This document shows positions 46,328 through 57,890 of a stretch of DNA of 64,000 nucleotides, one piece after another. Numbering within the stretch: the first letter of the stretch is position 1; each line of letters opens with the position of its first letter. A program made the position numbers and the translations under genes. The notes beneath the pieces are model-generated. The model saw nothing but the letters and a program-made list of their open reading frames with translations. It had not been told where the DNA came from and ran no database searches. This stretch comes from Gonapodya sp. JEL0774 (taxonomy: Eukaryota > Monoblepharomycota > Monoblepharidomycetes > Monoblepharidales > Gonapodyaceae), in the NCBI GenBank assembly GCA_027604505.1, contig JADIIX010000101.1:2850-66849 (forward strand), read 5' to 3'.

Positions 46328-47927
46328 CTATTTCACGAAACCTACTGCTGGGATTTTATGGATCCGAGGCCTCCCTCTGGGCTTGCTCTCCGCATCCCGG
46401 CAATGGACTCCACGGGCAGCGCAGCGCCGACAAGGACGGGCGAGTTCACACGAGAGGTGAGCCTGGTGGCCAAAACAGTGCGGGTTGAGGAGTGCTCTTA
46501 GATGTCAACACCAAGAAATGCGAAAGTGGATGAATACTCACCTCTTTACAAAAAGTACACGCCCGTGAGACGTTGTTTGTGGTGCGTTGGCGGCCCTTGG
46601 GCTTTTTGTACCCCATCTCCTGGGAGTACGTGGACTCCTTCGTTTGGGGATTGAAAACTCGCGGTGCGGTTTCGGCAAGGAATGACGATCTGGTTGGATG
46701 TATCGGAGTATTCTGCACTGGTAGTAGCATCGCAGAAGAATTACGGTTGGTGATCTGCGTGCCATAGAACGGAGAAGTCTCCGAGGACGTGAATGAGGAT
46801 TGAGACGCATTCTCGCTCGAGGTCGAGAAACGAGAAGACGGTGAGAAATCAGTAGCAAGATCGGGCAGTGGAGAGTGGAATGAGTGTGCGCGCTTTTTGT
46901 CCCACAGGCGAAATTACCCCCAACGTCGTCACCATAATTGAAACCTGCTGGATTGGCGCGTTATGACTCACGCTTTCTGATAAATGCAAATTGTCCGAGC
47001 TTGAAGCGGTGTCGACTTTGACATATTTTTTTTGTGGACGAGGATTCATTGAAGAATCCCGCTTCCGATTCACTTTTACAGGAGAAGCAGGAGAACCATT
47101 TAAAGCTGCCAGCGACCCTAGATTGAAGGCTGCTGTAGCAAATTTAACCACTTGTGAATGGTCGTCCTCAATCAGTTAGATTATCATTCAAAGCACACAC
47201 CTGTATGGACCCTGGATTCCTTCCACGTCATCATCGAGTGTTCGAGAGAGTCAGCCACCGGTGCCTTTCTGGAAACGGGCTCGTCCAGAATACCGCTTCC
47301 GCAACGGTGAGAATTTGAGAAGTTGCCAGGTCCTTGCATGTGCGCAACAAGTTCATTTCCATTGAAACTGATGTCCGAGCCAGATAAAGCAGAATAACCG
47401 AACTGTTCGCGTTCGAAATCACTGCTACCAATTGTGTGCTCAGGACACTCATTGTTGGAGGGATCAATGTGCAGATTGGTGAAGCCATCCAGCGTACAAA
47501 AGAAGGAGAGCATTCTCTCCGTGTCGATCACTGGATGAGAAGCGAGAAATGGTGGGGCAGAGTGGATGCTGTATAGCAAGTCCGCGGCGGTTGTGTCAGG
47601 TTCATGGAAATGGAGACCTCCGTCCTCCCCAATTCCAGAACCACTGAGAAGAGGTATTCCAGATTCTGGTTGAGTACGTTGTGGCACGAAGACGCTGGAA
47701 CCGCAATAGTTCGAGAATTGGTGAATCTCCAGCCCAACTGTCTCCACTGACGCGTTTATTGACGGATTGTGGGGCAGCTCGGACGTGATGGTTTCATTTG
47801 TCGCTGTTTCCGATGTGGAGAGTCCTTGTGCAAAGGAGCTGTAATCGGAGGACGTCCAAGCAGCGAAGAAGTCTCTATGGAACGACTTATGCGGTATATG
47901 TGTGTCCGACGAGCGACTTTGTGACAT
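46328..47927 (-). CDS. Zn2Cys6 transcription factor with C-terminal zinc cluster and AT-hook-like motif
   Basis: Four exons (47927-47201, 47132-46972, 46892-46542, 46462-46328) encode 457 residues. The binuclear cluster is split by the last intron: 'RACTFCKE|AHLSCELARPC' and then 'RRCAARGVHC', giving Cys spacing C-x2-C-x6-C-x5-C-x2-C-x6-C. It is immediately followed by 'KPRGRPRIHK', an AT-hook-like minor-groove motif, and the protein ends 12 residues later. Most fungal Zn2Cys6 factors have the cluster at the N-terminus, so this is inverted. The cluster sequence is nearest the Ert1/gluconeogenesis-regulator style (RACxxCxxxHLxCD). The preceding ~380 residues are Ser/Thr/His-rich and probably disordered. 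The start at 47927 is 162 bp from the divergent mevalonate kinase start, so the two share a promoter region. Confidence 0.85.
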
Positions 47928-48089
47928 TTCAACCAGATCTGATTCGGTTGGTTGAAATGTTTGCGACACGATGGAGATGAATTCTGTATGGACGTGGGTG
48001 GGCGAAGTGGCGCCCCCCACAGCTCAAGTGGCTCCCTTGAAACCAAAGAAAGCCTCCCAGCAAAAGAATCGCGAAATAAGCGCTGGCAA

Positions 48090-50150
48090 ATGGCACATCC
48101 AGTTCTCGTCTCGGCCCCTGGAAAGGCCATCATATTTGGGGAGCATGCTGTGGTCTACGGAAAGGTGAATCAAACGATTTCAGACAATTCCAGCACGCTG
48201 TTCTTGCTAAACAAGTTACACGGCTACTGCAATCGCTTTTGCAAGACGGCTATTGCTGCATCTGTTGGGCTCCGCACTTATACTCTGCTGAATCCCACGG
48301 ACAAGAAGTCAGTCAAGCTGGTCTTCAGCGATATTGGGTTCGAGCAATCATGGGACCTGGAACAACTGGCACCGATACGAGAAGCATTCGTAGCAGAAGG
48401 AGGATGTAAGTATGCCCGCGGTGATACGGTTTTCAGTGCGTAATGGAGTCACGGCAGTTCCCTTTCTGTTCAACAATGGAAGCCTTCTCTCATCCCACAC
48501 CCATATCCGACACTGTACGAAGCCATCTTTCTCCTCTTCTGAGTGTTGACCCTGCATCCTCGAAGGGCCGTGCGGCGGTGGCTTTTCTCTACCTTTTCTT
48601 GGGAATTTGTGACTCGTGAGCGATGCCCACAAGTTTTCCATCGCATGGATTCCGGTTTTTTGCGTACCTTGCACCTGCAGATTGCTTTCAATAGAGGTTA
48701 CTGTTCGCTCGCTTCTTCCCGTCGGAGCAGGACTCGGCTCCTCTGCCTCTTTCTCAGCCTGTCTCGCGTCTGGGCTCCTCGTCTTCTTCAACCGCGTCCC
48801 CGTTCCGAACGTCACCTCCAAAGATGCCAGTGCGCCAGGCCCCTGTGACCCATTTCAATCGTTATCTTCAGGTAATCGTTGGTCCTCGAGCGATATGGAA
48901 CTTACGAACCAATGGGCGTTCATGGCGGAAAAGGTGATCCACGGGAACCCTTCTGGCATCGACAACTCCGTGTGCGTGCATGGCGGAGCCATCCTCTACA
49001 CGCGAGGAAAGCCTCTTGAGCAGCTCGTGGGGTGAGTATGGTACTTCGAACAGTGACTTTTCCGCCACTCTCTGATCGTACCGAATCCTAATAACTCGCA
49101 TGCCCAGCTTCACTTCCCTTCGTTTTCTTGTAACAAACACTCTCGTTCCCAAGGACACTTTGGTGCAGGTGGCCAATGTTGCGAAACGGCGCGAACGATA
49201 TCCGGACATATTTAACCACATCATAGAGGCAGTTCAAGGTGTAAGTAGAGCATGCGTGGACGCTGTGGAGAAATACGGTAAGCTCAAATTACATGAGTTC
49301 GCTTTTGGCGGGAATCCGGTGAATAACTGACCGCAACGCATCTGGGCCACCAGAATCAAGTGGGAAGCAACATTCCGACAAGGCAGCTCTATACGATGCT
49401 ATTGAGGTTTGTGGTATTGCGAAAACTGCATTATGATAACTTTAATGTCCCGCTGTCCACCTTGTTACAGTTCTTGATCGACACAAACCAGACCCTCCTC
49501 GTGTCATTGGGTGTGTCACATTCTTCCCTGGAAAATGTTCGATCTATTGCAGCTCGCCACGGCTTGTTTACTAAACTGACGGGGGGTGGCGGAGGTGGTT
49601 GTGCGGTTACTGTGGTACGAGATGGTGTGTGGCAGGACTCGCAATCTCTCTCATCGTTCCCTGCACATGGTTGGGGGGGGGGGGGGGGGGGGGGCGGAGG
49701 GACGGCGGGAGGGGGGGGCGTAGGGGGGGTCGACAGTTTGAGGCAGGCGGAGGGAGGGACACTGGGTNNNNNNNNNNGGCTTGGCTTTTTTAATACCATT
49801 TCGGGGGGGTGGGGATGTTTTTTTGTGGTTCCTGGGGTAGTTGTTGGTGTGTGTCCGGCTTCGCTATCTAGATAAAGTTTTCCCTCACATAATTAACCCC
49901 CCCCCCCCCCCCCCCCATATATGATACGGTAGATTTCCCTGAATCCAGCCTTAATACCGTTCTTGGTGATCTTCAGACTGCGGGCTATGAGAGCTTTGTC
50001 ACTTCGGTGGGCTGCGCCGGCGTGGCGTGTCACGACATCCTTCAGACTGCGGAGTTGCTTCGGGGTGACGACAAAGCGGTTTCTTCAGATAGATTTCTGC
50101 GCGCAGATTTGATTACTCTTCGAAATTGCTTCCAAGATGAAATTATGTAA
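48090..50150 (+). CDS. ERG12: Mevalonate kinase
   Basis: Catalyses ATP-dependent phosphorylation of mevalonate in the sterol/isoprenoid pathway (GHMP kinase family). Eight exons (48090-48164, 48246-48405, 48483-48615, 48681-49031, 49108-49277, 49354-49406, 49471-49624, 49933-50150) give 437 residues. Motifs: 'VLVSAPGKAIIFGEHAVVYG' (motif 1), 'LLPVGAGLGSSASFSACLA' (motif 2, ATP-binding), 'MAEKVIHGNPSGIDNSVCVH' with the catalytic Asp, and 'LTGGGGGGCAVTVV' (motif 3). The last exon ('DLQTAGYESFVTSVGCAGVA') matches the family C-terminus. Intron 7 (49625-49932) contains a 22-base G-run, a 10-N assembly gap and a 21-base C-run, yet the phase closes across it, so the gene itself is complete. Confidence 0.92.
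49673..49916. repeat. G-run, sequencing gap and C-run inside an intron
   Basis: 22 G at 49673-49694, ten N at 49768-49777 and 21 C at 49896-49916. The N block is an assembly gap whose true size is unknown. Flanking G- and C-runs in opposite sense suggest a sequence difficult to read (secondary structure or homopolymer collapse). Confidence 0.85.
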
Positions 50151-50539
50151 ATTATTTCAACTGTCGTTTCGGCTGGTCCAACTGGCGCATGGGACAACGG
50201 AAAGCATTTCACATGCTATCTAAAGACTACAAGAAACTCTGCGTAATGAGAAGAGCATGCCAATGCTGCTAATAAGACTACGAGGGTAGGCGCTGAGAAA
50301 TGGTGATGTACAACATATAGCCTTAGTTTTCTCTAACTTCGTTGCTTTGAGGCTTTCCGCTCCCTCCCAGTGTGGGAAATCAGAAGCATGCATTGATTCG
50401 ACTTTTTCGATATTTTTCAGTGATGAGAAAGTGCGGACGACGGTCTTGGTCAGGCGTAGACCATCTTTGCATAATTAAACTTGCGCCGCTTTGGTTTCTT
50501 CTCTCGACTGTCGCAAGAACGGAAGAATGTTTGTTCCTC
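50151..50539. other. Convergent 3' spacer
   Basis: Between mevalonate kinase and the minus-strand dioxygenase. No coding signal seen. Confidence 0.5.
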
Positions 50540-52761
50540 CTAAGTAAATGAGTACATATGTTTCCAATGAGCGTGTGATTGTCCAGTCATTGGACTGCAG
50601 GACTTTGAGAACTCAGACTCACCGGTCCCCTTGCTTTCCCCGGCGACGCTACCAACTCCCGCCCCTCCAGCTTCTACCACGCCATCCTCCGCTCTTCTCT
50701 TCTTCCCTTGAACCAAAATGTACACGCTCACCATCTGAACGTGCTTGTCTCTAAATTTCTTCATCCCGTCAACACACTTGTTAAAGATTTCGGCCATCTC
50801 CACGACATCAGCGCCATCAGGATTGGATTCTTTCGCGGCGGTGACGAAGGCACGGATAGCTGGTGCGCGAGACAATGCCAGGAGAAAAGATCGATGAGGA
50901 CCTGGAAGGTATGCGCGCATTTCGTGGATGAAGTTTTTAGGAACGGTTGATTCGAACGTGTGCGGGGAGCGGTGTGAGGGGTCGGCCGAGGTGCTGGGTG
51001 TACGGGAAAGCGATATCGCGTTTGAGGTAGATGAGGCGAAACCGGCCTGTTGCTGTTCTTCCGCAACGACCCCGCTACCCCTCCGTTTCAACGCAGCGAA
51101 CTGCGGTTTGTGCTGCACTCCCAGGGCAATATCGAGCGCCTGAATTATGGGACTTTGTGCAGCGCTACCGCCAGCAAATTTACGGCGGACACCGGGGCGT
51201 GGAGGTGGAAACGGTCGGATATTGGATGGTCTTTCGTGACTTGACGTGGTGGACTGTCGGATTCCAGGGCCTTGTCGCACCTCACTCGCGGCATCTCCTG
51301 CAAACCCAACATTTATCTCTTCGTCTTCCCATTTGCAAGCCCCGGCCGAAATGCTCCAATCCAACTCTTCTCTTTGGAGCCGAAACTCTCTTGAGAATCC
51401 CTCCAAGTCCTTTTCGACTGATCCATCGATCTCGTACTCTGGCACGTCTGATTCATCCACGCCTTGATATAGGAGGCCATCCGGCAATAAGGGGTTGCCG
51501 GCCCAGGCTGCAACGAACTTTCGAACTCGGAAATAGAAGATGTGGGGGTCACAGCCGTCATACATGCGGAGGAGGACAGCAGTAATGGTTTGAACAACGT
51601 CAAGAATGATTTTGAGATTCCGGGTCACCGCCGATATGTCGCCTCGCGATACTGCGTGCATGCAGTCGACAATCGCCGGAAGAGACGGTGCACCGGCCGC
51701 CTCGATGGCGCAAGACACGAGGTAAAACCATGCCTCATCCATGCATCCTGTGAAGAGTTGGACAGAAGCTAGATTGGAGAGATCCAGAGGTTGAGAGAGT
51801 GCGAGAGGTCGGTAGTTCCAAAGAACAACGGCAGGGTAGCTGCAAACGGGGTGCAGACGCAGGCGGCGGGAAACGGAAGTCCACGGAATCGCAACAGATG
51901 CAGGAAGAGCCTACAAGGAGACGATACAACGAGAATTGATGTGTGTGCGCGTGTTCTCACTGTGGTGTTACACCACACGGAGAACTCACATCACACGGAC
52001 TCTCATTGTGCCCCCATACATAGGCGTGAGCAATAAAAGAAAGGCAAACAAAGGCTCTTCGGAACTCGGCGACAGTTTGGAGTCGCTGGACATCCAAGAT
52101 CGGCATCTGCGCGGATTCAAAAGTGCAGTCAGTGACAAGTGGACCAATACTGCTGCCACGTCCAGCGCAGCTCCCGCCTTATCTGATGCATGGGCTTTCA
52201 GTTCCAGACATGCAGAAGCACCATCGCTCTTGGGGGAATGAGCTGTTCAAGGTAGTCCGGCGACTCACCTCGTTGACAAATTTCCTCACCCTGCCTGTGA
52301 GCAGAAAGCTCGGCAGTCCAGCGACTAAGTCCTCCCAGGGACGATAATACTCGTCGGTAAGTCGGTGGACAAGATTCTGCGGCTCAGGAAGGAATCCCGT
52401 TCTTGGGGAAACTTTTCATTGCACCAACATTGCACCAAATCGAACAGGAACCCATCAGAGCCCATTGTAAAGCGACAAGGCCCGCAAAGCCGCGGAGCAT
52501 GCATGAAGAGGTATGAAACGTACTGTCAAAGTCCTCGAGTCTGGGAATGGGCGTTCCGATCTCTCCCGACAATATTCCCTCTGGGGTTCCTGGTGGTGAC
52601 AAATCCATTCTGGGTGATGTTGGCGTTTGCGATTGAGAGACCGCAAGGGGTAAAGACGCGGTCATCGCGGTCAATGGAGCTTCGCAGTCTCCGGGTGGGT
52701 TTCGGGTTTCGAGATGGTGGAACCGGCTGTGCCTCGTTTCGTGCAACTGGTCAGCAGGCAT
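50540..52761 (-). CDS. BNA2: Indoleamine 2,3-dioxygenase
   Basis: Haem enzyme that opens the indole ring of tryptophan, the first step of the kynurenine/NAD+ de novo route. Four exons (52761 or 52665-52524, 52411-52269, 52106-51990, 51910-50540) join in phase. The N-terminus spliced as 'IPRLEDFDISPRTGFLPEPQ' then 'YYRPWEDLVAGLPSFLLTGR' fits the IDO pattern (DYDIDPxRGFLP...YYxPWExLxxxLP). Later blocks are 'LSFIAHAYVWG', 'LPASVAIPWTSVSRRLRLHP', 'DEAWFYLVSCAIEAAGAP', 'GGSAAQSPIIQALDIALGV' and 'MRAYLPGPHRSFLLALS'. The proximal haem ligand is the His in 'FRDKHVQMVSVYIL', aligned with human IDO1 'YHLQIVTKYIL'. A ~60-residue insertion rich in Ser/Arg/Pro precedes the haem-pocket block. Two start Met are possible (52761, 52665). 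Confidence 0.92.
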
Positions 52762-53660
52762 TCATTGCCGACAGATGACGCTGTACGTACAAGGAATCAA
52801 GAAAGTTATCAATGCCGGGTCACTGCATATACTCTGGACAATCTTCTTTCGTGCGGACATGGCCAATCCACCTGCCGGTGATTTGCTCGAAGTGCACTTC
52901 GGCTTAGCACAAAATGGTAACACAAGATTACGCATAAACGAATCACCAAACTTGACCTTTTTTTTTTCTGTTGTGGTTTGCGTCTGTCCGCTGGGGAGCC
53001 TTGGGGGTTTTTTTTTTTTGGAAACACAAGCTGCAGTGGGGGTCGGGCTGATAAATCCTGACTACCCCTCTGCTCGGCAGCTTGGGGATGGAACAATTCT
53101 CGGACTTATTGATACGGTCTGGAACTTCTTGTAACTATCTATTCGCAACGAATAGGGGCAGATTTATCCGCACATGTGTACTCCTTTCCACACGCACATC
53201 TAAATACATAATCACACCCCACGGCCCTGTGCGTCATAGGGCATGAAAATATAACCCAAAGGATAGTCTGAGAACCAGACTGGTACGGAGTTTTGAGTGC
53301 CCAGTTGCACCGTGCACCTGACCCGAAACTCGCGCTGTTCCTGCCAGTTTTGAAAGTGTGCAGGGTGCAGGTTAGTCCCTGCCTACCCAAAGGAAGGATT
53401 TCGCTGGTATGTCAGCCTGGATGATGCACGGCCAAGGTCACGGCACAACATTCTGATCAAATGCAATTTATTGAATTGTTCACTATAAATGTATTTTGTC
53501 GTGATGATCCATTGTGTTTCAGATGTCGTCATAACACATAATTACGCCATCTGATGAACCTGACCCGCCGGATTATTCCAACACCGAAAATGTACATACC
53601 TTAAAAACCTTCAATCTTAACCTTCAATCATAGCGGTTTCATCGAATATCTCTCCTCAAA
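52762..53660. other. Divergent intergenic region, IDO / TauD
   Basis: About 900 bases with T-runs (52960-53020) and no conserved frame. Presumed promoters of the minus-strand IDO and the plus-strand TauD-type gene. Confidence 0.5.
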
Positions 53661-55044
53661 ATGTCTGTGCAACCAGCCAACATCGCGTCCCTTCCTGCAG
53701 TTACCTCTCGGTCCGACTCTGCGCCAAAGTCAACGCGCAAGGACGTTTCTTTCGCAGTCCCGAACGGTTTGAAGGTCGCACCCAAGAAGTACTCTGGCTC
53801 TCTCGACAGATTCCAGTCGTTCAAAGTCACACCCCACATTGGTCTGGAGTTCCGGGACCTTGATCTAAGCAAGCTAAGCGATCGCGAGGTGAGCATTCTC
53901 GGTTTTCTTTACTGGCACTGTAAACTGTCACCAACGACCGTCGTTTTGCGTGCAGATCGAGGACCTTTCCATTTTGGTGTCGCAGCATGGAGTAGTGTTC
54001 CTTCGGAACCAGAGTGTCATTGATCCAAAAGTACAGCTAGAGTTCGGGAGGAAGATCGGTAGGTTTATCTTGAGAGAGTGGTGATCGCAAGATTGACAGT
54101 TTAATATGCTTTCTATAATTCCGAACTCGTAGCTATCGAACAAGGAGGCCGGGGAACTCTGCATATTCACCCGCTTACTCCTCCACAGGAGTTGAACGAA
54201 ATCTTGGTGATCACAAACGAGAGCAAGGTGTAAGTATAGTGCTTTGTGTTTGCATTAGCGCAGACGTTGTACCTAACCTACTTGCTGCTCGATTCTTTTC
54301 ACCTGCCATGTTATTGCTTAGTGCAAGCCAGTACACCGATACTCCCGCAAGCGACGGCTGGCACAGCGACTTCACATTCGAAAAGACGCCATCGAACTAT
54401 GCTGCATTGCAACTTGATGCGCTGCCGGAGAGCGGAGGCGACACTCTCTGGAGTTCCGGCTACGCGGCCTACGAGCGCCTCTCCCCTGCCCTCCGCGCCT
54501 TCCTTGAAACCCTTCACGCGGAGCACGACGGTAGTCAGTTCCACCTCATTGGAAAGGCTGCGGGCATCGACATTCGAACCGATCGCGGCGCGGACAACGT
54601 CGGCACCGATCTGCGAGCGATTCACCCTGTCATTCGCACCAACCCCGTTACCGGCTGGAAGTCGCTTTTCGTCAACAAAGTATTCACCAAGAAGATCGTG
54701 GAGCTGTCCAAGTCTGAGTCAGATGCGCTGCTCGGATTCTTGTTTGAACACATCGCCACTGGCTTCGATTTCCAAGTCCGATTCAAATGGAACAGGGGTG
54801 ACATTGCCATCTGGGACAACCGGTTGGTATTCGTAGAGCTGAATCTGAATAACTGTTTGCTAACGTACGTGTTCCTTGATGCAGATCTGTGTTCCACTCT
54901 GCGACTCGTGACTTCGACAATTCCATTTTGCGGAGAGGCAACCGTGTTGCACCGCTGGGTGAGAAGCCGTATTTTGACCCGGCATCGGTTGGTAGGAGTC
55001 AAGCGGAAGCAGCAGCGAAGGCCGATGAGTCTTCGAGACTCTAG
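53661..55044 (+). CDS. TauD/TfdA-family alpha-ketoglutarate-dependent dioxygenase
   Basis: Fe(II)/2-oxoglutarate oxygenase of the taurine/sulfonate dioxygenase type (yeast Jlp1-like). Five exons (53661-53888, 53956-54058, 54133-54229, 54322-54822, 54885-55044) encode 362 residues. The iron triad is present: His and Asp in 'GWHSDFTFE', distal His in 'DNRSVFHSATRDF'; the Arg of 'ATRDF' is the expected 2-oxoglutarate ligand. Upstream conserved blocks are 'DLSILVSQHGVVFLRNQ' and 'GTLHIHPLTPPQ'. The C-terminus ends in an Ala/Glu-rich stretch. The primary substrate (sulfonate, 2,4-D-like or other) cannot be told. A decayed copy of exons 2-3 follows at ~55430-55720. Confidence 0.92.
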
Positions 55045-55429
55045 TTGAAAACGCACCGTTGTAAACTGGTTTCATTGGAATTAATATAGAAGTTCTGAAC
55101 GAAAAGAAATCAGTACTCATCTACCGAAAACGGTGAACTCGTCTATTCAGGAGTCCATTCAATTGTTGCGGGTTACCTCCTGCCCGAAACTCATTAGGTA
55201 CCCTCACAAGGGTCAATTCAGATCGTCGCAAACACCGCAGAGACGAGTTCTATCAGTTGCCTTCACTTCACAACCTTCCAGATCATGCATGGGTCGTGTT
55301 GAGACAGCGTATCAGGACGAACCACAGATCTGCGGATCAAGCCACCGGGATTCTATTGATGATCTTATCTTCTGCGACAAAGTTGCGCACACGTGTCTTC
55401 AATATTGAACAGGACCCAGTCTGTACTCT

Positions 55430-55720
55430 TGGCAGGTGGCGTACTTGGAGCTAACTTCATTCAAGGAATTGCCTTTCGCAGTCGCCCAGGGGACTTCTAT
55501 ATTCCCTATTCATTGCGGTATGGAATGCAGATGGACGACCTCTCAATCTTGTTCGCACACCAAAAGGTGGGGTTTTTTTCACAATCTCAACATCATCTCG
55601 AGCCAGCATCATCTCGAGTTTGGTAGAACGATCGGGGAGAATCTTGCCAGCATGAACTCAAGAGAGACGCCTTCCTACATCCACACGAGAATTACAGTTA
55701 AGCGAAGACTCCAATCTGTA
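55430..55720 (+). pseudogene. Decayed TauD-type dioxygenase fragment
   Basis: Translated pieces match exon 2 and exon 3 of the gene just upstream: 'QMDDLSILFAHQKVGFF' against 'IEDLSILVSQHGVVFL', then after a frameshift 'HHLEFGRTIGE' against 'QLEFGRKIG', then 'TPSYIHTR' against 'GTLHIHPL'. The frame shifts at about 55580, and the HxD iron motif and everything after it are missing. Similarity may extend upstream into ~55200-55430 at a lower level. Same strand as the intact gene, so a tandem partial duplication that has decayed. Confidence 0.65.
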
Positions 55721-56101
55721 CATTATGATGCCGCTTGGGCCTTCAGGGACATTCGCCGCTCTTTGGCAATCCGTGTTCGACGGTGGGATGGCTGAATCTA
55801 AGACAGAGAGAGCGTGTGGAAATTCTACAGAGTCCGATCACTTGGCATGAGCCACCAGTCAATTTAGTCCGTCTATGTAAATACAGAGTGCCAGTGATTC
55901 GAGTTAATACATGTTACGTAATTGTCAGTGGGGATTCGTTCAAGTAGACGGGGGAGACCCATGTATCGACAGGTGATCCGTGATTCTCACTGGAGAATAC
56001 ATAGCTCAATACCGAGATGTACGAACGGTGTGACGGAGGAGGGTATGAGAAACCAAGTTCAACTCGAGTTCTTTGATTTCGGGTATGCTGGAGGCAGTGA
56101 T

Positions 56102-56590
56102 TCAATAGCAGCCCGAGATCTGGATAGAAGGTGTATGTTTAGGAATGGTTTTTAGCGATCCCGTTGACATGCTGACGTATGATTCTCGATCGGGAACTGG
56201 AAGAGCTTCACGACTTTGCACCCGAGAAGAAGAGAGGGAGGAGGACATATGTAGTAGCTCTGCGCTGCTTGCTTTAGCGAGAACAGGAAGCTGGTGGGCG
56301 TCAGGCATGAAAGGTGCAATAATCGATCCCGAGTTTGCGGTCGTGTGTCCGAGAGAAAGACGAATCCCAGCTCCATCCAAGGGGACACGTTCGTTTACCG
56401 TTGTCCCTTCTCTCCAAGGAGTTCCAGAGGTCACACCAAGGGTCAGATCCTCTATGCTACCGACATTACTGGGCAGCTTTGCGACCGGAGCGTCACGGAA
56501 CCTGTCTCCGATCGGAATCTGAAGGAACGAGACCAGACGGGAAGCGAAGGACGGACGGCGCTGAAGAAGAGGTGGTGGCGTGGATGCCAT
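56102..56590 (-). CDS. Hypothetical Ser/Pro-rich protein
   Basis: Open frame from an ATG at 56590 ('MASTPPPLLQRRPSFASR') to the stop at 56102, about 160 residues, single exon. Composition is low-complexity (Ser, Pro, Leu) with no domain I recognise. It could be a real small gene or the chance reading of a spacer; the frame continues upstream to 56677. Confidence 0.3.
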   Translation of the reverse strand: MASTPPPLLQRRPSFASRLVSFLQIPIGDRFRDAPVAKLPSNVGSIEDLTLGVTSGTPWREGTTVNERVPLDGAGIRLSLGHTTANSGSIIAPFMPDAHQLPVLAKASSAELLHMSSSLSSSRVQSREALPVPDRESYVSMSTGSLKTIPKHTPSIQISGCY

Positions 56591-57890
56591 CGCAGACCAG
56601 CACTTGCTCAGAGTGCTGATCGGACGAGTTTGACAGGCCTCCAATATTATGAAAGGGGTGACAGTTCGTTCCATCAAGCACCGACGCGATCACACCCAAC
56701 AAAACCACACACTACGATAGCCATGCAAACATTTGATTTTGAGCAGTAATTCTACCGTTCAAAATGATGGACGAGCTGCGCTATATTTCGAATTGCTTAT
56801 TGTTGGTCACTAGCAGTGACGAAGCATTGTTGTGACCATTCGGAATTCCTTGTACTTGCTGAACCGACGTTGCGTTCTTGTGGGCGAGGACGGTAATGAG
56901 TAAACAGCTGATGGGCGTGTCCACCCAAGTTTACAGCATGCGTATGGTGCGTGCAAAGACTGGGGTGACCAACCGGGAAGTGAGCCGGAAACTTCAACAC
57001 CCGTCAGCAGCCGCCCACTTCGGAATCAATGAGCTCAGCTTCAATCCACCCATCATCAAATATTCATTACAGGAAGTCTCATCACCGAGTCTCTCTCCTA
57101 CTAGGGCATTTGCGAAGTCCGGAAACGTCGCATTCGGATCGGGACAATCGGCATTCAGCTGCGTCCACGCGTTGTCTTCTCCCTCAACCACCTCGAATCG
57201 TTGGACGGGTCGGGTGAGTTTTGGGCCGTGTTAGGGGAGCATGCGACAAGTGTTCAGCTGTCATATGTGATCGTATTTCAATCACACGCCCCTTCACACT
57301 TACGTATCCTCATGTATTCGTTGCTTGACTGCACACTCCTCCCATATCCCATGTCCAACAGTTCCAAGTACCTGGATGAATGGGGAGACTTCGCGGACGA
57401 ATTTTTCGTTCAAAGCTATGCCCCAGTCGGAGCTCCTCACACGTCTGGACAAGAACCGTCGTGGAGGGAAGTGCTCGTGCGCCTGACGTTCGATGAACGG
57501 GAAATTGGCAGGAATGTGGCGTAGGGCAGAGATATTCAGCGTGGTCTGTGGATGTTGTTTGTAATGACATTGAACAGCCGGACGAGCTTCCTTCCAGTAA
57601 TGTTGACGCTTTTACAGCGTCATTTATCTGGACAGTGTACATCTCCTTTTCGAAATTATCGGGGTGGTTAGTGTTTGTGTGTACATTGTATAGTCTGTTG
57701 TTGAAGTGTACCGGTGCACAGAGAGGGAATCACTGAGATGATATTGGGCACCCGTGATCCGTATACTCTTCCACCGTCGCTAATCAAACCCGAAAATACA
57801 GAAAGTAACACTACACATGCTCATTCAGTCAGCCGCTCCGTTCCAAGAAGCTGTTCATGTCGTTTCATCTCATTCCTCCTTTGCGTCAGG
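56591..57890. other. Unresolved region upstream of the DCP2 3' end
   Basis: Contains protein-like frames that I could not assemble. The plus strand at ~57361-57524 ('SKYLDEWGDFADEFFVQSY', 'WREVLVRLTFDEREIGRNVA') follows an acceptor at ~57361 and a possible donor GTGAGT at 57213, but the phase does not fit the best upstream frame. The minus strand at 56994-57191 also reads plausibly ('DNAWTQLNADCPDPNATFPD'). One small unidentified gene probably lies here. Confidence 0.35.

Noticed and set aside
52775-53134. 119-residue plus-strand frame with Phe-rich stretches
   Set aside because: The Phe runs come from T-homopolymers in the IDO/TauD promoter interval; no homology recognised.
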